DNA of 64,000 nt from Mimachlamys varia. Lineage: Eukaryota > Mollusca > Bivalvia > Pectinida > Pectinidae. A program made the position numbers and the translations under genes. Positions 35,963-47,770 of the stretch are shown one piece after another. Below the pieces are notes generated by a model. It was given only the letters and a program-made list of their open reading frames with translations. It had not been told where the DNA came from and made no database searches. Location: contig OX392533.1 of NCBI GenBank assembly GCA_947623455.1, positions 36,868,729-36,932,728 of the forward strand, written 5' to 3'. The first letter of the stretch is position 1. The number at the start of each line of letters is the position of its first letter.

Positions 35963-38900
35963 TCATAACTTCGATGAATTGTAGCCAGTACTCATCTCAG
36001 TCCTAGGGTATAAATCTTTCTTCATTTTCTCAAGCATATCGCGGTCGATCCCATTTCGTCCTAAAGCCCCGAGAGCCAGTTGCTTGGCGGTGTCAATGAG
36101 GGTAGATACCTCTCCAATCTCGTCCACCAGACCGAGGCTCTTTGCTTCAGAGGCTGGTATTGATCGAGCAAATACGACTGCCTCTCGGACTGCGTTGTTA
36201 TCCTTCACTTTAACACTTATGAAAAAAAATAGAAATGGAATTAATAACAATCATATCTCTTTCATATAATTTGTAGTTTTTTTTTGGGGGGGGGGAGGGG
36301 GGTTGTGTTTTAATTTTGTTTGGTTTCTTCTGTCGGAGAATTCACAAAGAGTCATTGCAGTGTTACGTTTTTGATAAAAAAAACATAATATACAACACTA
36401 ATACATCGTCCTATCTACCTTACATATTTTACTCTAAAGCGCCTAACAACATAATTCTGAGGAGTCCACAGGAACTGTCCTATCTGATACAGGTGCTAGC
36501 TACTTGTCCTATGCCCCCTGACTAATATATCCCAGTGTATGTATGTCTGTGTGTGTGCTGGGGAGGTATTGTGTTCTTTTGGTAGTGGGACCGTGCTTCT
36601 ACGTCTGGCACACAGCATCTGTTTAGATCTCGTCCTCTGCCCCAACCGAGACCAAACGCAAGTGAAATATAAAAGGAAGAAGGGAGTAACGAGGAAGAAA
36701 GGCATACATTGAAAATGTGTGAGAGTGTGGGGAAACGGATAAGACCTATGTTTATCTATGGTAGGGCTTTAGAAATGTGCCTATACTGACCAGAATGCGT
36801 GATGTGTAAGATGCGAAAAATGAGATCTTGTCTTTTCATTTCTTACTTTACAACTTTCCATTTTTGTTGTTTTGCTTTGGCGCCCGCGAAATAACGCCGA
36901 GCAAAAAAACCGAAGTAACGAAAAGACGAAAATCCGCCAAAGCGAAAAAAACACGAAATAACGCAAAAAGAGGGGACACATTTAGAGAAAAGAAGTCATT
37001 TTATTTCTTCGTTTTGGCGTTATTTTCACTTCGGTTTGGCGTTATCTAACTTTGGCAGGTTTTAGTCTTTTCGTTATTTAGCTTTTTCGCTTGGCGTTAT
37101 TTCGCGGGCCCCAAAGCGAAAAGACGAAATGTCATATAAGTCAAAACATGTCGCTATGGATTTAACCGATAAAACATTCATTAGATTCCTTGTGTAATGT
37201 ATCATGGTAATTTGTGAAAGAGATTTTAATTTGACAGCCATGCAAAGAAACATATATATTTTTTATTTACTTAATATTTACCTGAGGACTTCTAGAGTAG
37301 CAGGTGGTATGCGCAAGCCGACCCGAACCTCGTTCATAGAAAACCAGCCTCGCTTTGAATTCATCACTATGTAGTCGTGTGCAATGGCCAAGAAGGCACC
37401 CCCGGCAAATGCATGCCCTTGAAAGATTGTAAAAGATAATGAAAAATCATGAAACACGAGAAAACTATCAAAACATTAAAGGGTTTATATTAACTTTTTT
37501 TATGGAATACGTGTACAAAGATTTGAAATGTTAAAAAGAACATTTCACGTAGTCACCCGGTGATAGAATTTATAAACCATTCTCTCATTTTCAGTATCTT
37601 TGTTTTCAGTTATCTATTTACCGGAACTTGGCCTTGTTGAAATTTTCGAACATTGGTCTTCATTTTCTGGTCTATATTATTCAAGAAAACTCAGTCAAGG
37701 GACCTAAGATTATTTGTAGTGGTAAATATTTACACACGATTATTTTGAATTACAACAGTACACATATCATTAAAGTGGTGCTTTAAATAGGTTTTTTCTG
37801 TCATTCCGGGTACCGTTGTATGGTTTACAGACGTCTAAAACAGGGAAGTAAGCGCTGTGTAGCAAATGTGTCATTTATTTCCCGCCAATACCATCCTCGA
37901 TATCCAGGGGTTACGCTCTCTACATCCCTAGAAAATGTCATTGCAACACTGAATGAGACAAGAAAGAGATCGACCCTCTAATGTACATCAAAAGAATCTC
38001 ATGATCACATAACGGTAAAAATCGAAAACCTTTTTTGGAATCGGTATAAGATATCAGAATTTCATTTTGTGTCTTGTGTTTTAACATGAAATTAGCTAAG
38101 TTGAGCTATTTCTACGACTGTTGTGGTTGTGGCTCCTTTGTAATCGTCTAAAGACCGGCATTTGGGGGGGCACGGTGGTGTAGTGGTAGGACGCCGGGCT
38201 CGTGATCGAAGGGTTGCGAGTTCGAGTCCCGGTCAAGGCACTTGTGTTGTATCCTTGAGCAAGATACAGTACTTTGCTTGTTCCAGTCTACTCAGCTGTA
38301 AATGAGTACGTGGTTGGATGGTGCTAGAACTGTAGAATGCTAGCTGTGAGCGCCGAAATGGCAGCACCGACTGTATGCTCCCCAGGGAGATGAGAACGAT
38401 ATTGGCTGGTTGCTAAGGCCCTATAACCACGGATAATAATGTTTGTGAACAGCTTTGAGGCAGCCTTTAAGGTCGTCATAAAGCGGTATATAAGAACATC
38501 AAATTATTATTATCATAAACAGCCTAGCGACTGGTCAGGTTTTAACATATTTCAGGGGTTTAAAGAGCGTGGTGAGCGTAACTCATGGATATAGATCGCG
38601 AGGATGCGCCAATACTTACCATTTAGAAGTGCTACTGTCGGAAGCGGAAAATGAATTATTCTCCAAAACAAGCCCTCCATTTCCGTTCGGAAGCGCAAGT
38701 GTACCTCTTTGGACTGCTTCGAATTCATCAGCCATTTTAAATCTACACCATTGCTATAGAATTTCCCTTCTCCTGTCGTTATTAAAGCCTTGCAGTTCTT
38801 ATTTCTGTAGTGTTAAGTAACATATAAGAAGAAAAATAAATATATGTATGTGAAATTCTTCGATTCCTTTATTATATTCAGACATAATTATTGGCCTAGA

Positions 38901-39941
38901 CTTCAGTTGAAATATGTTAAGCATATGAACAGTTTTATGGTCGCATATTTTCACATATATAACAGTCATTGCTTTAAATTCACCAATGTGATAGATTATG
39001 AAATATAATATTTGGGCACTTACATCTGGAAAAGGCGATAAAGTTATTTTTTTTTTAAAAATTCGAACTGAACTGAGCTAAAATTCTTAACTTGCCCTCT
39101 GAATTTGAACTATTGAAGGATGCAAATGATATAGAGGGAGATAGACACATTCTCTTTCCTTCCTGTATGGGAAATTACTCGAGTTAACCAAAACCTTATT
39201 TTCCAAACAAGAAATTTAACAATTTAGTTTTCCTCGTTAGATTTGTCTGGAAAAATAAATGCAGTAGCTATCTCATTACCATTTGAAGCAATATTCGACA
39301 GGGTTTCTGATACGTGTGCAAATGTTTATTTGTTTTCGAACGTGGCATGTCCCAAACTTGTTGCAAGATATGTTAAAAAAACCAACTCAAAATGTTTGAA
39401 AAGAGTACTTTTGTTTAATTACTTTGACTCATTATCTTCATGAATTACTTGACGCTATTTCAATTAAATATTATCAAATACTGAAATATTTCTTCCGAAA
39501 TGATTTTGATTATGCTCATCTTGATACAAGTATGGTACCTAACCTTCTGGAAGACAGTATCAAACCAATCCATGTGTTCCATATTCTCGAACTCGTGCAG
39601 GTATATTTTACAGTTCTTGCATGAAAGATGCTGAAAAATCTAGATTTCAGTTAACAATAAGTGTCTTTTATTTTTTCAAAGAAACTGTCAATACGAAAGA
39701 TCACAGTTATATATAATGTAAAATGTATGCATAGCGCAAATTATGATTTTTTTTATGCAATGCATGGTCAAGTATATAAGAGTTACCTCCCCTAAGTCAC
39801 TCCCGCTCACCTTAGAACCTGGTCGAGATTGTCATTGAGAATTTGTACAAATTCCAAGTTCATGCGATTCTCTCCATTTTTCATCGTAAGAATGGCAAAT
39901 CCATCGTCAGTGAATTCTAAAGATACTTTGTCCGAAGACAT
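35963..39941 (-). CDS. Enoyl-CoA delta isomerase-like protein, paralogue 2 (234 aa, C-terminal SKL)
   Basis: Four exons on the minus strand: 39941-39811, 38804-38620, 37417-37282, 36215-35963 (TGA). Phases (2, 1, 2) match paralogue 1 exactly, so the pair arose by duplication. SNGVDL and GHAFAGG form the CoA-binding oxyanion-hole motifs, and NSKRGWFSMNE supplies the candidate catalytic Glu at about 135. The protein ends NSSKL, a canonical type 1 peroxisomal targeting signal, so it should act in peroxisomal beta-oxidation of unsaturated acyl-CoA. Introns contain a G-run, a hairpin with CGAAATAACGCC repeats and a SINE. Start chosen at the first ATG before the conserved GxAILTMKNGENR segment. Which substrate chain length it prefers cannot be seen. 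Confidence 0.9.
36277..36304. repeat. G-rich run
   Basis: A T-run followed by about twenty G residues with single interruptions, in the last intron of isomerase paralogue 2. It could form a quadruplex; this is only a sequence property. Confidence 0.6.
36870..37132. repeat. Foldback element built of CGAAATAACGCC-like words
   Basis: GCTTTGGCGCCCGCGAAATA ACGCC at the left end pairs with GGCGTTATTTCGCGGGCCCC AAAGC at the right end. The inside repeats CGAAATAACG, GACGAAAA and their inverses. It lies in the last intron of isomerase paralogue 2. Confidence 0.8.
38165..38515 (+). mobile_element. tRNA-headed SINE family 2, full-length-like copy
   Basis: The tRNA-like head has GTGGTGTAGTGGTAGGACGC and B-box GAGTTCGAGTCCCGG. 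The body includes CTTGAGCAAGATACAGTAC, GGAGATGAGAACGATATTGG and the tail GCGGTATATAAGAACATCAA ATTATTATTAT. It lies in intron 2 of isomerase paralogue 2. The head is too altered and too embedded in the body to be a functional tRNA gene. Confidence 0.85.
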
Positions 39942-39949
39942 TGCGGATG

Positions 39950-41600
39950 AGATACCCTCCGGATCAGTTCACCTACTAAACTCTCCAATTCAACACTTGC
40001 CCTGTGTCCAGTTGTCGCCGTATCTAAATTTAGAATAACTATCTGGCAGATCATGTGATACGCTGTAAATAGGTCAGGAATAGCCAGGTAAACACAAACA
40101 AAACAGTGACATTCTGTTTTCCATTTCCGCAATACCGAGGCTAATTTTATGTCTCCAAAAACCCTCTACGGTTTGTCTTTGGACCTTTTTACATTACCTA
40201 CTAGTGCAGACAAAATAGCATTACTTACTAAATATAGCTAGGCGCTCAATATATGTGAGTATATTTTTTTCTAGATAACTTCGACCGGGGGTATCGCCTT
40301 GACCACAGGGGCTTGGCACGGACTTATGTCATTATGGAATGATTGTCTGATAATTATTTAACCTATATCTCGAATGTGACAACTGTATCTTTTCATTTCG
40401 GAGTTACATAGGTCCGTGCTGCCTAGACCATGTGGACTGGACAGTTCGTCCATAATTTGGGGACCAACATCAATTTTTTTTTTAAATCTTATTGTACAGA
40501 CTCTTTGACATTTTTATGGCAGATGTTTTGAAAAAGAAATAATTTGTTGCTTTAAACACTGACATTTTTCCAATGTAAGTTTCCATTCTTGGATGTTTAA
40601 CACATGACGTTCATGTAAACTTTTAAATAGTAAGTTTAAATAAATTAGGTGTGTCCCTGCAGTTCTGCTAAGTTACAAAAATGTCAATATCTTAACAACA
40701 AAGTATTTTATCGTTGTAATACACGAACTAAACAATTCATAACATTATTTTTCTATACACTTCTGCGATAAAAACGCCAAAGGGTTTGTAGAATTAGAGT
40801 TTTCAAATTATAATGGTAGCCAACAAGTTGTTGACGAAAGCTCCATGCAGTGGACCCCTTAAACAGCACGAGAGAAAGTGATATTTTTTCTCAAACAAAG
40901 TCTTAAAATTGTTTTTCCGTTTTCGCAAGTGAGTCTCGCTATATATGTTTAATGTATAAGCATGCATTTTCGTGCATGAGCCTCGTGCAAAAAAACGATG
41001 TTCAGCTTTTGTTTTTGTTTTTATTTTAAGATTAAAATTTTCTCAAAACAATAATCGAAATGAATACAACATATTTCTACATATTATACATTTCGTGGAA
41101 CGTTAAACTGTTAAAACGGCATAGCTTTGGTTTTTAAACCGAATTCCTATGATAACAGAATAACGTTCATTTAGACGGACCTATTTCCGTATTTAGGCAC
41201 GATGCTTAAATTGAAAAATGCTTTTCATCATTATAAAAAAAACTTTCGCTCTATTATATACAGGTATGCTGTGTTGGAGAGTTTTGGTGAAAAAAGAATA
41301 TCATTGTTACACATTGCACCCGTTAATGAGAAAAAAACTCTCTCGTTCACGGAGGGTGCCGACATTTCCCGATTGCTTCTAAGGCATAAGAAAATACATC
41401 TGATCAAGAAAACTAAAAGATTAAGCTTTATTTATATTTCAATTTATTGTAAAAAATTACATAACATTATCACAGTACATTTGTATTTCTCTCATGCAGA
41501 ACATTCATTCTACAGTTTTTATGGAACATGTAGCAATCCGATTGCCAATTTTTCTTGAAAGATGTAAGATGATTTGAAAATGTTTATCAATGTCACAATG
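39950..41600. other. Interval without recognised gene
   Basis: Intergenic DNA between isomerase paralogue 2 and the minus-strand lipocalin. TTTATT near 41427-41432 (AATAAA on the minus strand) is a possible polyadenylation signal about 200 bp after the lipocalin stop. Nothing else is recognised. Confidence 0.4.
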
Positions 41601-41630
41601 GTATATGAAAGTCCAATATAAATATTATGT

Positions 41631-44600
41631 TTAACAGTTGGTTTGGTCAGCCTTTACGAAGTGATTTGTATCAATTTTGAAACTCTTGTAGACGTTCATC
41701 AGCTCGTCGATCTTGGCTTGTGGAAGAGATCGTTCCCGAGACATGATCCAGGCTTGTTCCAGATGGCTAAGTCCGATAATGTCGATACAGGAGTAGATCA
41801 AAGTGTAGGACGTGTAATCTGTCTTCAGGACCCAGTAGTTTCCGTAAGGTGTGTCTGTTGATTATTAAAAAGTATAAATTATTAAAAGCACATGATGTTT
41901 TACAATCTTTATGAAACATGAAATGAAAAAAAAATATAGAGTAAAACTCGAATACAACAAACTCGGTTAGGACGAATTTTCACATATAACGAAAAAAAAG
42001 TCAACCGCCGACGGCGCCACTATATAATATTAGTAATATATTCACTTGTATAACGAATTGTACAAAAACGATTTTGTTTTCATATCTAAGTCATTCTTGT
42101 GTCCCTTCATCTCACTGTCTTAATAAATAAACATCGCCAATCAACCGCCAAAATGGTTGCGAAAAAGTGAAAACATATTAACTTGTAACACTGAATATAT
42201 TTCTGTACATTAAAGATATTGTACATGCATGTATTTGTTAACTTATTTATTGCTACAAAACTCAATATCGTGACAAAATCTTCTGTTTGTTGAAGGCGGT
42301 CACTATATGGTAGAGCTAGAACTGGAAACAGAGTCTTTGTTTGAAATTGCAAACATGTATAACGAAATATATCATGTCTGTCTGTCTGGCCGTCATTTTT
42401 TAATTTATACAACGAACTGCTTATACAACGAATTCAATGTCAAGGTCGGTATAAACGAGTTTTACTGTATTTGTATACTTTTATCGTATTTTAATTTCTG
42501 TGTAGAAAATACACCTTGAAAATATAAAATTGCAAAGTGTTCTGAAATCGATTCCGGCAAATATGATAATTTAGGGTCCTTGAAATCAGAATTTTACATT
42601 ACACTTTTATCATTTTAAGGGTTTGATTATGTTTTTTATGAAAATGTTGTATTTCACCCTCAAGTGTTGATTCTTATTGAATTTTACCATTAAATGATGT
42701 TGGCATGGTAATGAATAATTCCTCACCTGATTAACACTTTATATACGTATAGATGCCATTTCAAACAAAAACGATTTTCTCCTACCTGACATACACTTAT
42801 CATCATTTAATTTTTAAAAAAATCTCGGTTACTGTAAAAAGCCAATATTTTGCGCGTAAAATTTTCGCTCAGACATTCTCTAAACTGTTCGCGGTGAGGA
42901 AATGTTCCCGCTGAAGTCATGCTGTTTTGCATTGTGTACCTACAATACTAGTATACTCCATAGAGTTTGAGTGATTTAAAATATATTCGCGTGTGGATAT
43001 ATTCGCGGGATTTAATACCAGCGAAATAAGCGAAAATATACACACCGCGAAAAATTACACTTTTACAGTATTTTGATAAGTGAGCATGCTGTGTTTGGAA
43101 TCAAAACAGGAATTTAGTTGAAATAAAAAAGGAAACTAAGGTCTGATTTATTTTACGTCCTATTACGATCTATGGTAAGCCGGAGTTCCCTGGAAAAACA
43201 TTGTGGAGGCCTTGTGGTAGCAGAATGTCAAACACCCTTACCACTTGGTCATTAAACCACGACCCAGGGATGGGGGGGGGGGCTAGTGGTTGCAGAATAT
43301 CAAATACCTTAACCACTCAGCCATCGCAACCCAGAGACGGAGGGATAGTGGTTACAGAATGTCATACACACTTACCACTTAGCCACTGTGACCCAGAGAT
43401 GGAGGGCTAGTGGTAGCAGAATGTCAGACACCATTACCACTTGGCTACAACCCACGACCCAGAGATGGAGAGCTAGGGGTAGCAGAATGTCAGACACCAT
43501 TACCACTTGGCTACAACCCACGACCCAGAGATGGAGAGCTAGGGGTAGCAGAATGTCAGACACCATTACCACTTGGCTACAACCCACGACCCAGAGATGG
43601 AGAGCTAGGGGTAGCAGAATGTCAGACACCATTACCACTTGGCTACAACCCACGACCCAGAGATGGAGAGCTAGGGGTAGCAGAATGTCAGACACCATTA
43701 CCACTTGGCTACAACCCACGACCCAGAGATGGAGAGCTAGGGGTAGCAGAATGTCAGACACCATTACCACTTGGCTACAACCCACGACCCAGAGATGGAG
43801 AGCTAGGGGTAGCAGAATGTCAGACACCATTACCACTTGGCTACAACCCACGACCCAGAGATGGAGAGCTAGGGGTAGCAGAATGTCAGACACCTTAACC
43901 ATTTGGCCATTAAACCACGACCCAGAGCTGTAGGGCTAATGGTAGCAGAATGTCAGACACCCTTACCACCTGGCCATCAACCCACGACCCAGAGATGGAG
44001 AGCTAGGGGTAGCAGAATGTCAGACACCATTACCACTTGGCTACAACCCACGACCCAGAGATGGAGAGCTAGGGGTAGCAGAATGTCAGACACCATTACC
44101 ACTTGGCTACAACCCACGACCCAGAGATGGAGAGCTAGGGGTAGCAGAATGTCAGACACCTTAACCATTTGGCCATTAAACCACGACCCAGAGCTGTAGG
44201 GCTAATGGTAGCAGAATGTCAGACACCCTTACCACCTGGCCATCAACCCACGACCCAGAGCTGTAGGGCTAGTGGTAGCAGAATGTCAGACACCATTACC
44301 ATTTGGCTACAACCCACGACCCAGAGCTGTAGGGCTAGTGGTAGCAGAATGTCAGACACCTTAACCACTTGGCCATCAACCCACGACCCAGAGATGGAGA
44401 GCTAGTGGTAGCAGAATGTCAGACACCCTTACCACCTGGCCATCAACCCACGACCCAGAGCTGTAGGGCTAGTGGTAGCAGAATGTCAGACACACTTACC
44501 ACTTAGCCACTGTGACCCAGAGGTTGAGGGCTAGTGGTAGCAGAATGTCAGACACACTTACCACTTGGCCATCAACCCACGACCCAGAGCTGTAGGGCTA

Positions 44601-46539
44601 GTGGTAGCAGAATGTCAGACACCTTAACCACTTGGCCATCAACCCACGACCCAGAGCTGTAGGGCTAGTGGTAGCAAAATATCAGACATACACTCTTACC
44701 ACTTGGCCAACGCGGCCCAACAGAAACAAATGAAAAAGATGATTGACGTGTATATATATTACTTACGGGCTGCGAATCTGATTTTGAGTTGGGCGGGATG
44801 GTTTTCAACATCATTTTGGTAAGCGTCTCCAATAGCTATTGAAGGTTTGCCGGTCTTAGGGCTGCAACAAAAGTCATTATTAAAGAAAAAATCTGATAAT
44901 ATTATTATATTTTTATCTTCAAGTAAAGCCATGTTATGTTCGAAAACCATAGTTACATAGTGTAAGTGATGGTACATATGCCAGAGACATGTCTTAGGGT
45001 TTGTAAGAATGAAATCAGAGGTCAACAGAACCATAATCAGAACTCAAAATCGATTAAACTAGGAACAACATAAGAACAAATTGATTTACTAGAAACCCTT
45101 GAAAAAGTCAAGAGGATAAGACAAGGTGTTTCAGAAAGGTAAGCGTCTTCTTTGTCGCCGACACCAACCTTGTAAATCTGGTTAGATCCAAGTTGATGTC
45201 ATGTCCTCAAAGTGAGAAGTGATGCATCATTTTCAATCAAAGCAAGTAGGTATACTTATGAGCATATTCAAAACATTTATCTTCATGTCAAATTAAGTTT
45301 GGAAAGGATAACCTTCTCGAAAAATTAAAAAATCCTTTTGAAATTCTTTTCGCTCTAAAAACAGTACCACAAATATGTTTATTATTTTTTTTTCTATTAT
45401 ACGCCGATAGAAAATAATATACTAAAACTTGTACTGCCTTCTGTTGCGGTTATTCTATAGACTCGTAATTTATTTATTTTGAACATTATTTTACACAACC
45501 AAAATATGTTTTTATGTGACGTTTCGATGACTTGTACGATACGTCACATAAAAACATATTTTGGTTTTGTAAAATAATCTTTACATAAATCACACTTTCC
45601 AACCTGAAGAAAATGTTTACAAATATAGACTCGTAATGATGTTGATCACAATGTTTATGTACTCACGTAATGCCCTCGTTGTGAACGTATACGTGGTTGT
45701 TGGCCTGGAGAGTGTAGTTGGCGGTGATGCACCTCTGTCCGGTCTCGTAGCTGGTGGGGAACCGGTATAGTTCATACCATATCCCGAGGTACTGCAAGGA
45801 ACGAAGACATTATTTATCAGAACTTCAAAGTTAAAGCAAAGGTATTGAAAACATGTAGCGATCCTAACGCGAGATAGCTGGTTAATAACATTTGGATTTG
45901 TATTTCAAATTAATATGAAGATCTGATTAAATAATTCTATACCATTTAACTGATAATTGAGTCTTAATCATTGACTTTTAATAATTTGTGAACCGCTTTG
46001 AGGCGACATTTAAGTTGTGATAAAGCGGTATATAAGAACCTGGAGTTATTATCATTATTAATTTCTTATCAATCCCCATTTTAAAGCATTTTCTATCTAT
46101 TTTTTATTTAGATATAAATTCGAATGGAATGCCAGGAGCCAATGGTTCAAAAGATGATTAGCTTAATCACTATTTAACGGCATTTAGTCTGGAAAACAAG
46201 GTATAATTCCACTCTTTTTCGTGTAAATTGACCCTACTTAATTTTTGACATCTTGAAAGTTGTAACTTATTCATTGGTATATTTTATAAGTTACATGAGA
46301 TTTAAAATTTGCGCTTATCACTGAATAAGGTAATCAACCTTTGAACAACGAGGCCAAGAAGTCAATAATCAAGGTAACGTTTATATAGCTTTTATATACA
46401 GAACTGAACAGTTATAAAGACTTACCTGGCTGAGATCAAAGCTTTGCTGTGTGGTCGCACTTGGGCATCCTCCGAAGCTGAAAGACTGCGCTGTGGTGAG
46501 GGCAACAGCCGCCGCTAGAAGTAAAGCTTGTCCGAGCAT
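41631..46539 (-). CDS. Apolipoprotein D-like lipocalin 1 (185 aa, secreted)
   Basis: Four exons on the minus strand: 46539-46426, 45791-45667, 44861-44767, 41854-41631 (TAA). Signal peptide MLGQALLLAAAVALTTAQ, then a Cys near residue 25. The lipocalin G-x-W signature is YLGIWYE (residues 39-45), and the third conserved region is AWIMSRERSLP. Four Cys (about 25, 59, one in YSC, and the final TNC) fit the two disulfides of the apoD group. NYT at 63 is a possible N-glycosylation site. The product should be a secreted beta-barrel carrier of small hydrophobic ligands. Exon sizes and phases match lipocalin 2 at 51756-53688. Intron 3 is swollen to 2.9 kb by a minisatellite and two elements. Ligand and tissue are unknown. 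Confidence 0.92.
41938..42472. mobile_element. Non-autonomous element with pogo/Tigger-like ends, copy 1
   Basis: Left end AGTAAAACTCGAATACAAC; the right end reads in inverse ACAGTAAAACTCGTTTATAC. A TA dinucleotide lies at the outer edge. The interior contains ACGAATT/TATAACGA words on both sides, and no transposase is seen. It is in intron 3 of lipocalin 1. Confidence 0.6.
42829..43078. mobile_element. Short element with ACTGTAAAA ends and CGCGAA words
   Basis: TTACTGTAAAAAGCCAATAT on the left and the inverse AAATTACACTTTTACAGTAT on the right. The centre has GCGCGTAAAATTTTCGC, TATTCGCGTGTGGATATATT and CCAGCGAAATAAGCG. It is in intron 3 of lipocalin 1. Confidence 0.65.
43195..44715. repeat. 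66-bp minisatellite in intron 3 of lipocalin 1
   Basis: About 23 units of the form CGACCCAGAGATGGAGAGCT AGGGGTAGCAGAATGTCAGA CACCATTACCACTTGGCTAC AACCCA. The central seven to eight units (43450-43880) are virtually identical, and the outer ones carry CTGTAGGGCTAGTGG or CCTTAACCA variants. Because 66 is a multiple of 3, long open frames appear on both strands; they are not genes. Confidence 0.95.
45010..45260 (-). repeat. Dispersed family 2 copy
   Basis: Reverse copy with ACCATAATCAGAACTCAAAA, AGAGGATAAGACAAGGTGTT and AAAGTGAGAAGTGATGCATC. It is in intron 2 of lipocalin 1. Confidence 0.7.
45486..45592. repeat. Near-perfect hairpin, about 45-bp arms
   Basis: ATTATTTTACACAACCAAAA TATGTTTTTATGTGACGT on the left pairs with ACGTCACATAAAAACATATT TTGGTTTTGTAAAATAAT on the right. 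The loop is about 18 bp. It is in intron 2 of lipocalin 1. Confidence 0.9.
45975..46065 (+). mobile_element. SINE family 2, 3' tail fragment
   Basis: GTGAACCGCTTTGAGGCGAC and AAAGCGGTATATAAGAACCT followed by ATTATTATC-like triplets match the 3' end of the copy at 38165-38515. In intron 1 of lipocalin 1. Confidence 0.7.
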
Positions 46540-46631
46540 TTTGGTATGGGTGATGTCGTATGGTCAGCTTCTGTGTTGTGTTGGTTAGCTCCTGTGAAAG
46601 TCGGCACAATTTCTACACCGTTCACAGCCGC

Positions 46632-46639
46632 CTTATATA
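46632..46639 (-). promoter_or_regulatory. TATA box of lipocalin 1
   Basis: CTATATAAGG reads on the minus strand about 95 bp before the ATG at 46539. A start site about 30 bp downstream, near 46603, would give a 5' leader of about 65 bases. Confidence 0.6.
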
Positions 46640-46844
46640 GCAGTTGGGAACTGCGGATTCACATGTTTTGGAGCGTGTTTCAAACGAGCATTATACAAGT
46701 CTGAAGTTATGAAACATTTTCTCCGTTGTGTTGTCCATAGACGTCCATGTTAACATTCCAGAGTTGTGGAGGACCACACTTAGACTTGGTCCGATAAGGT
46801 CAATGATATACGCTTGACCGATAGTCTTTAATAAATATATACAG

Positions 46845-47362
46845 TTAAACCTCGTTTAAAGACCACCTCAGAATTAAGACCACCTCGCTACTAAGACCAC
46901 TTCATTTCAGTCCCGAAAAATTATTTTATTAATATATCTTTGTGTAGTAAGCTTCACTACTAAGGTCACCTCACTACTAAGGTCACCTCACTATTAAGAC
47001 CACCTCGCTATTAAAACCAGTTTTGAAAAGTCCCAAATACCACTTTTGCACTAAGGTTCACCTCATTACTCAGACCACCTATCAAACAAAAAGTCACCTG
47101 GTATGTATTCAACGGTGTCCATCTGTCGATTATAAGATCATTAAGCTGTATTTTAGTGTCAAATTAGCTAATTAGTTACTATTACTGTGTGTTTAACATT
47201 TTAAAGCCTATATATTAGTTAATGGACCATGGAAACATGTCAAAAAGTGAATTTCAGAGAAATCTGTCTGCATGGTCAACCTCAGTATTAAGACCACTCC
47301 GCTATTAAGACCACTTTGATGCGGTCCCTAAGGTGATCTTAATAGAGAGGTTTCACTGTATT
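46845..47362. mobile_element. Non-autonomous element with pogo/Tigger-like ends, copy 2
   Basis: Left end ACAGTTAAACCTCGTTTAAA; the right end in inverse reads ACAGTGAAACCTCTCTATTA. TA flanks the ends. The interior carries many units of TAAGACCACCTCGCTATTAA. No transposase is seen. It lies just upstream of lipocalin 1, between the divergent lipocalins. Confidence 0.7.
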
Positions 47363-47479
47363 ACTGATATAACACATACACAATAAGCATTTTAGGACCA
47401 GGAACAATTTTACTATAACAAATGCAACTATGAACTATTTTGCTAGCAGTGCATCATAATCATAAAAAAAAACTGAACT

Positions 47480-47770
47480 CCGGATCAATGAAACTAGGGG
47501 CAAAATATAGAAAGGAAAGATTTATATGGAGACTCATAAAAAAGAAGAAGGGATAACACCAGGTGTTTAGGAAAAGTAAGTATGTAAAGCTATGTTCTGT
47601 CTTAGCAAACTATAAATAAGGAAAGATTTACATTGAAACACATAAAAAGTTAGACGAAAATACGACCAGGTGTTCATGTGGAGATGGTGTCTTTTCCTTC
47701 ATCAACTACACCCGCAATGTAAATCTATTTCCCTTCCGAGTAAATAGCAAGTCCTCAAAGTGAGAAGTGG
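47480..47770 (-). repeat. Dispersed family 2 copies (two overlapping fragments)
   Basis: GGAAAGATTTATATGGAGAC and AACACCAGGTGTTTAGG are followed about 100 bp later by a second GGAAAGATTTACATTGAAAC, CAGGTGTTCATG and ACTACACCCGCAATGTAAAT. These are reverse-orientation family 2 pieces. Confidence 0.65.

Noticed and set aside
38170..38245. tRNA gene (also 29770-29845 and 55150-55225)
   Set aside because: Three copies share the same long non-tRNA body, so these are SINE heads.
43372..44405. Long open frames on both strands (up to 181 codons)
   Set aside because: They are produced by a 66-bp tandem repeat whose unit is a multiple of three, and they appear in several frames at once.
43195..44715. 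CRISPR-like array
   Set aside because: Units are contiguous with no unique spacers, and the DNA is eukaryotic.
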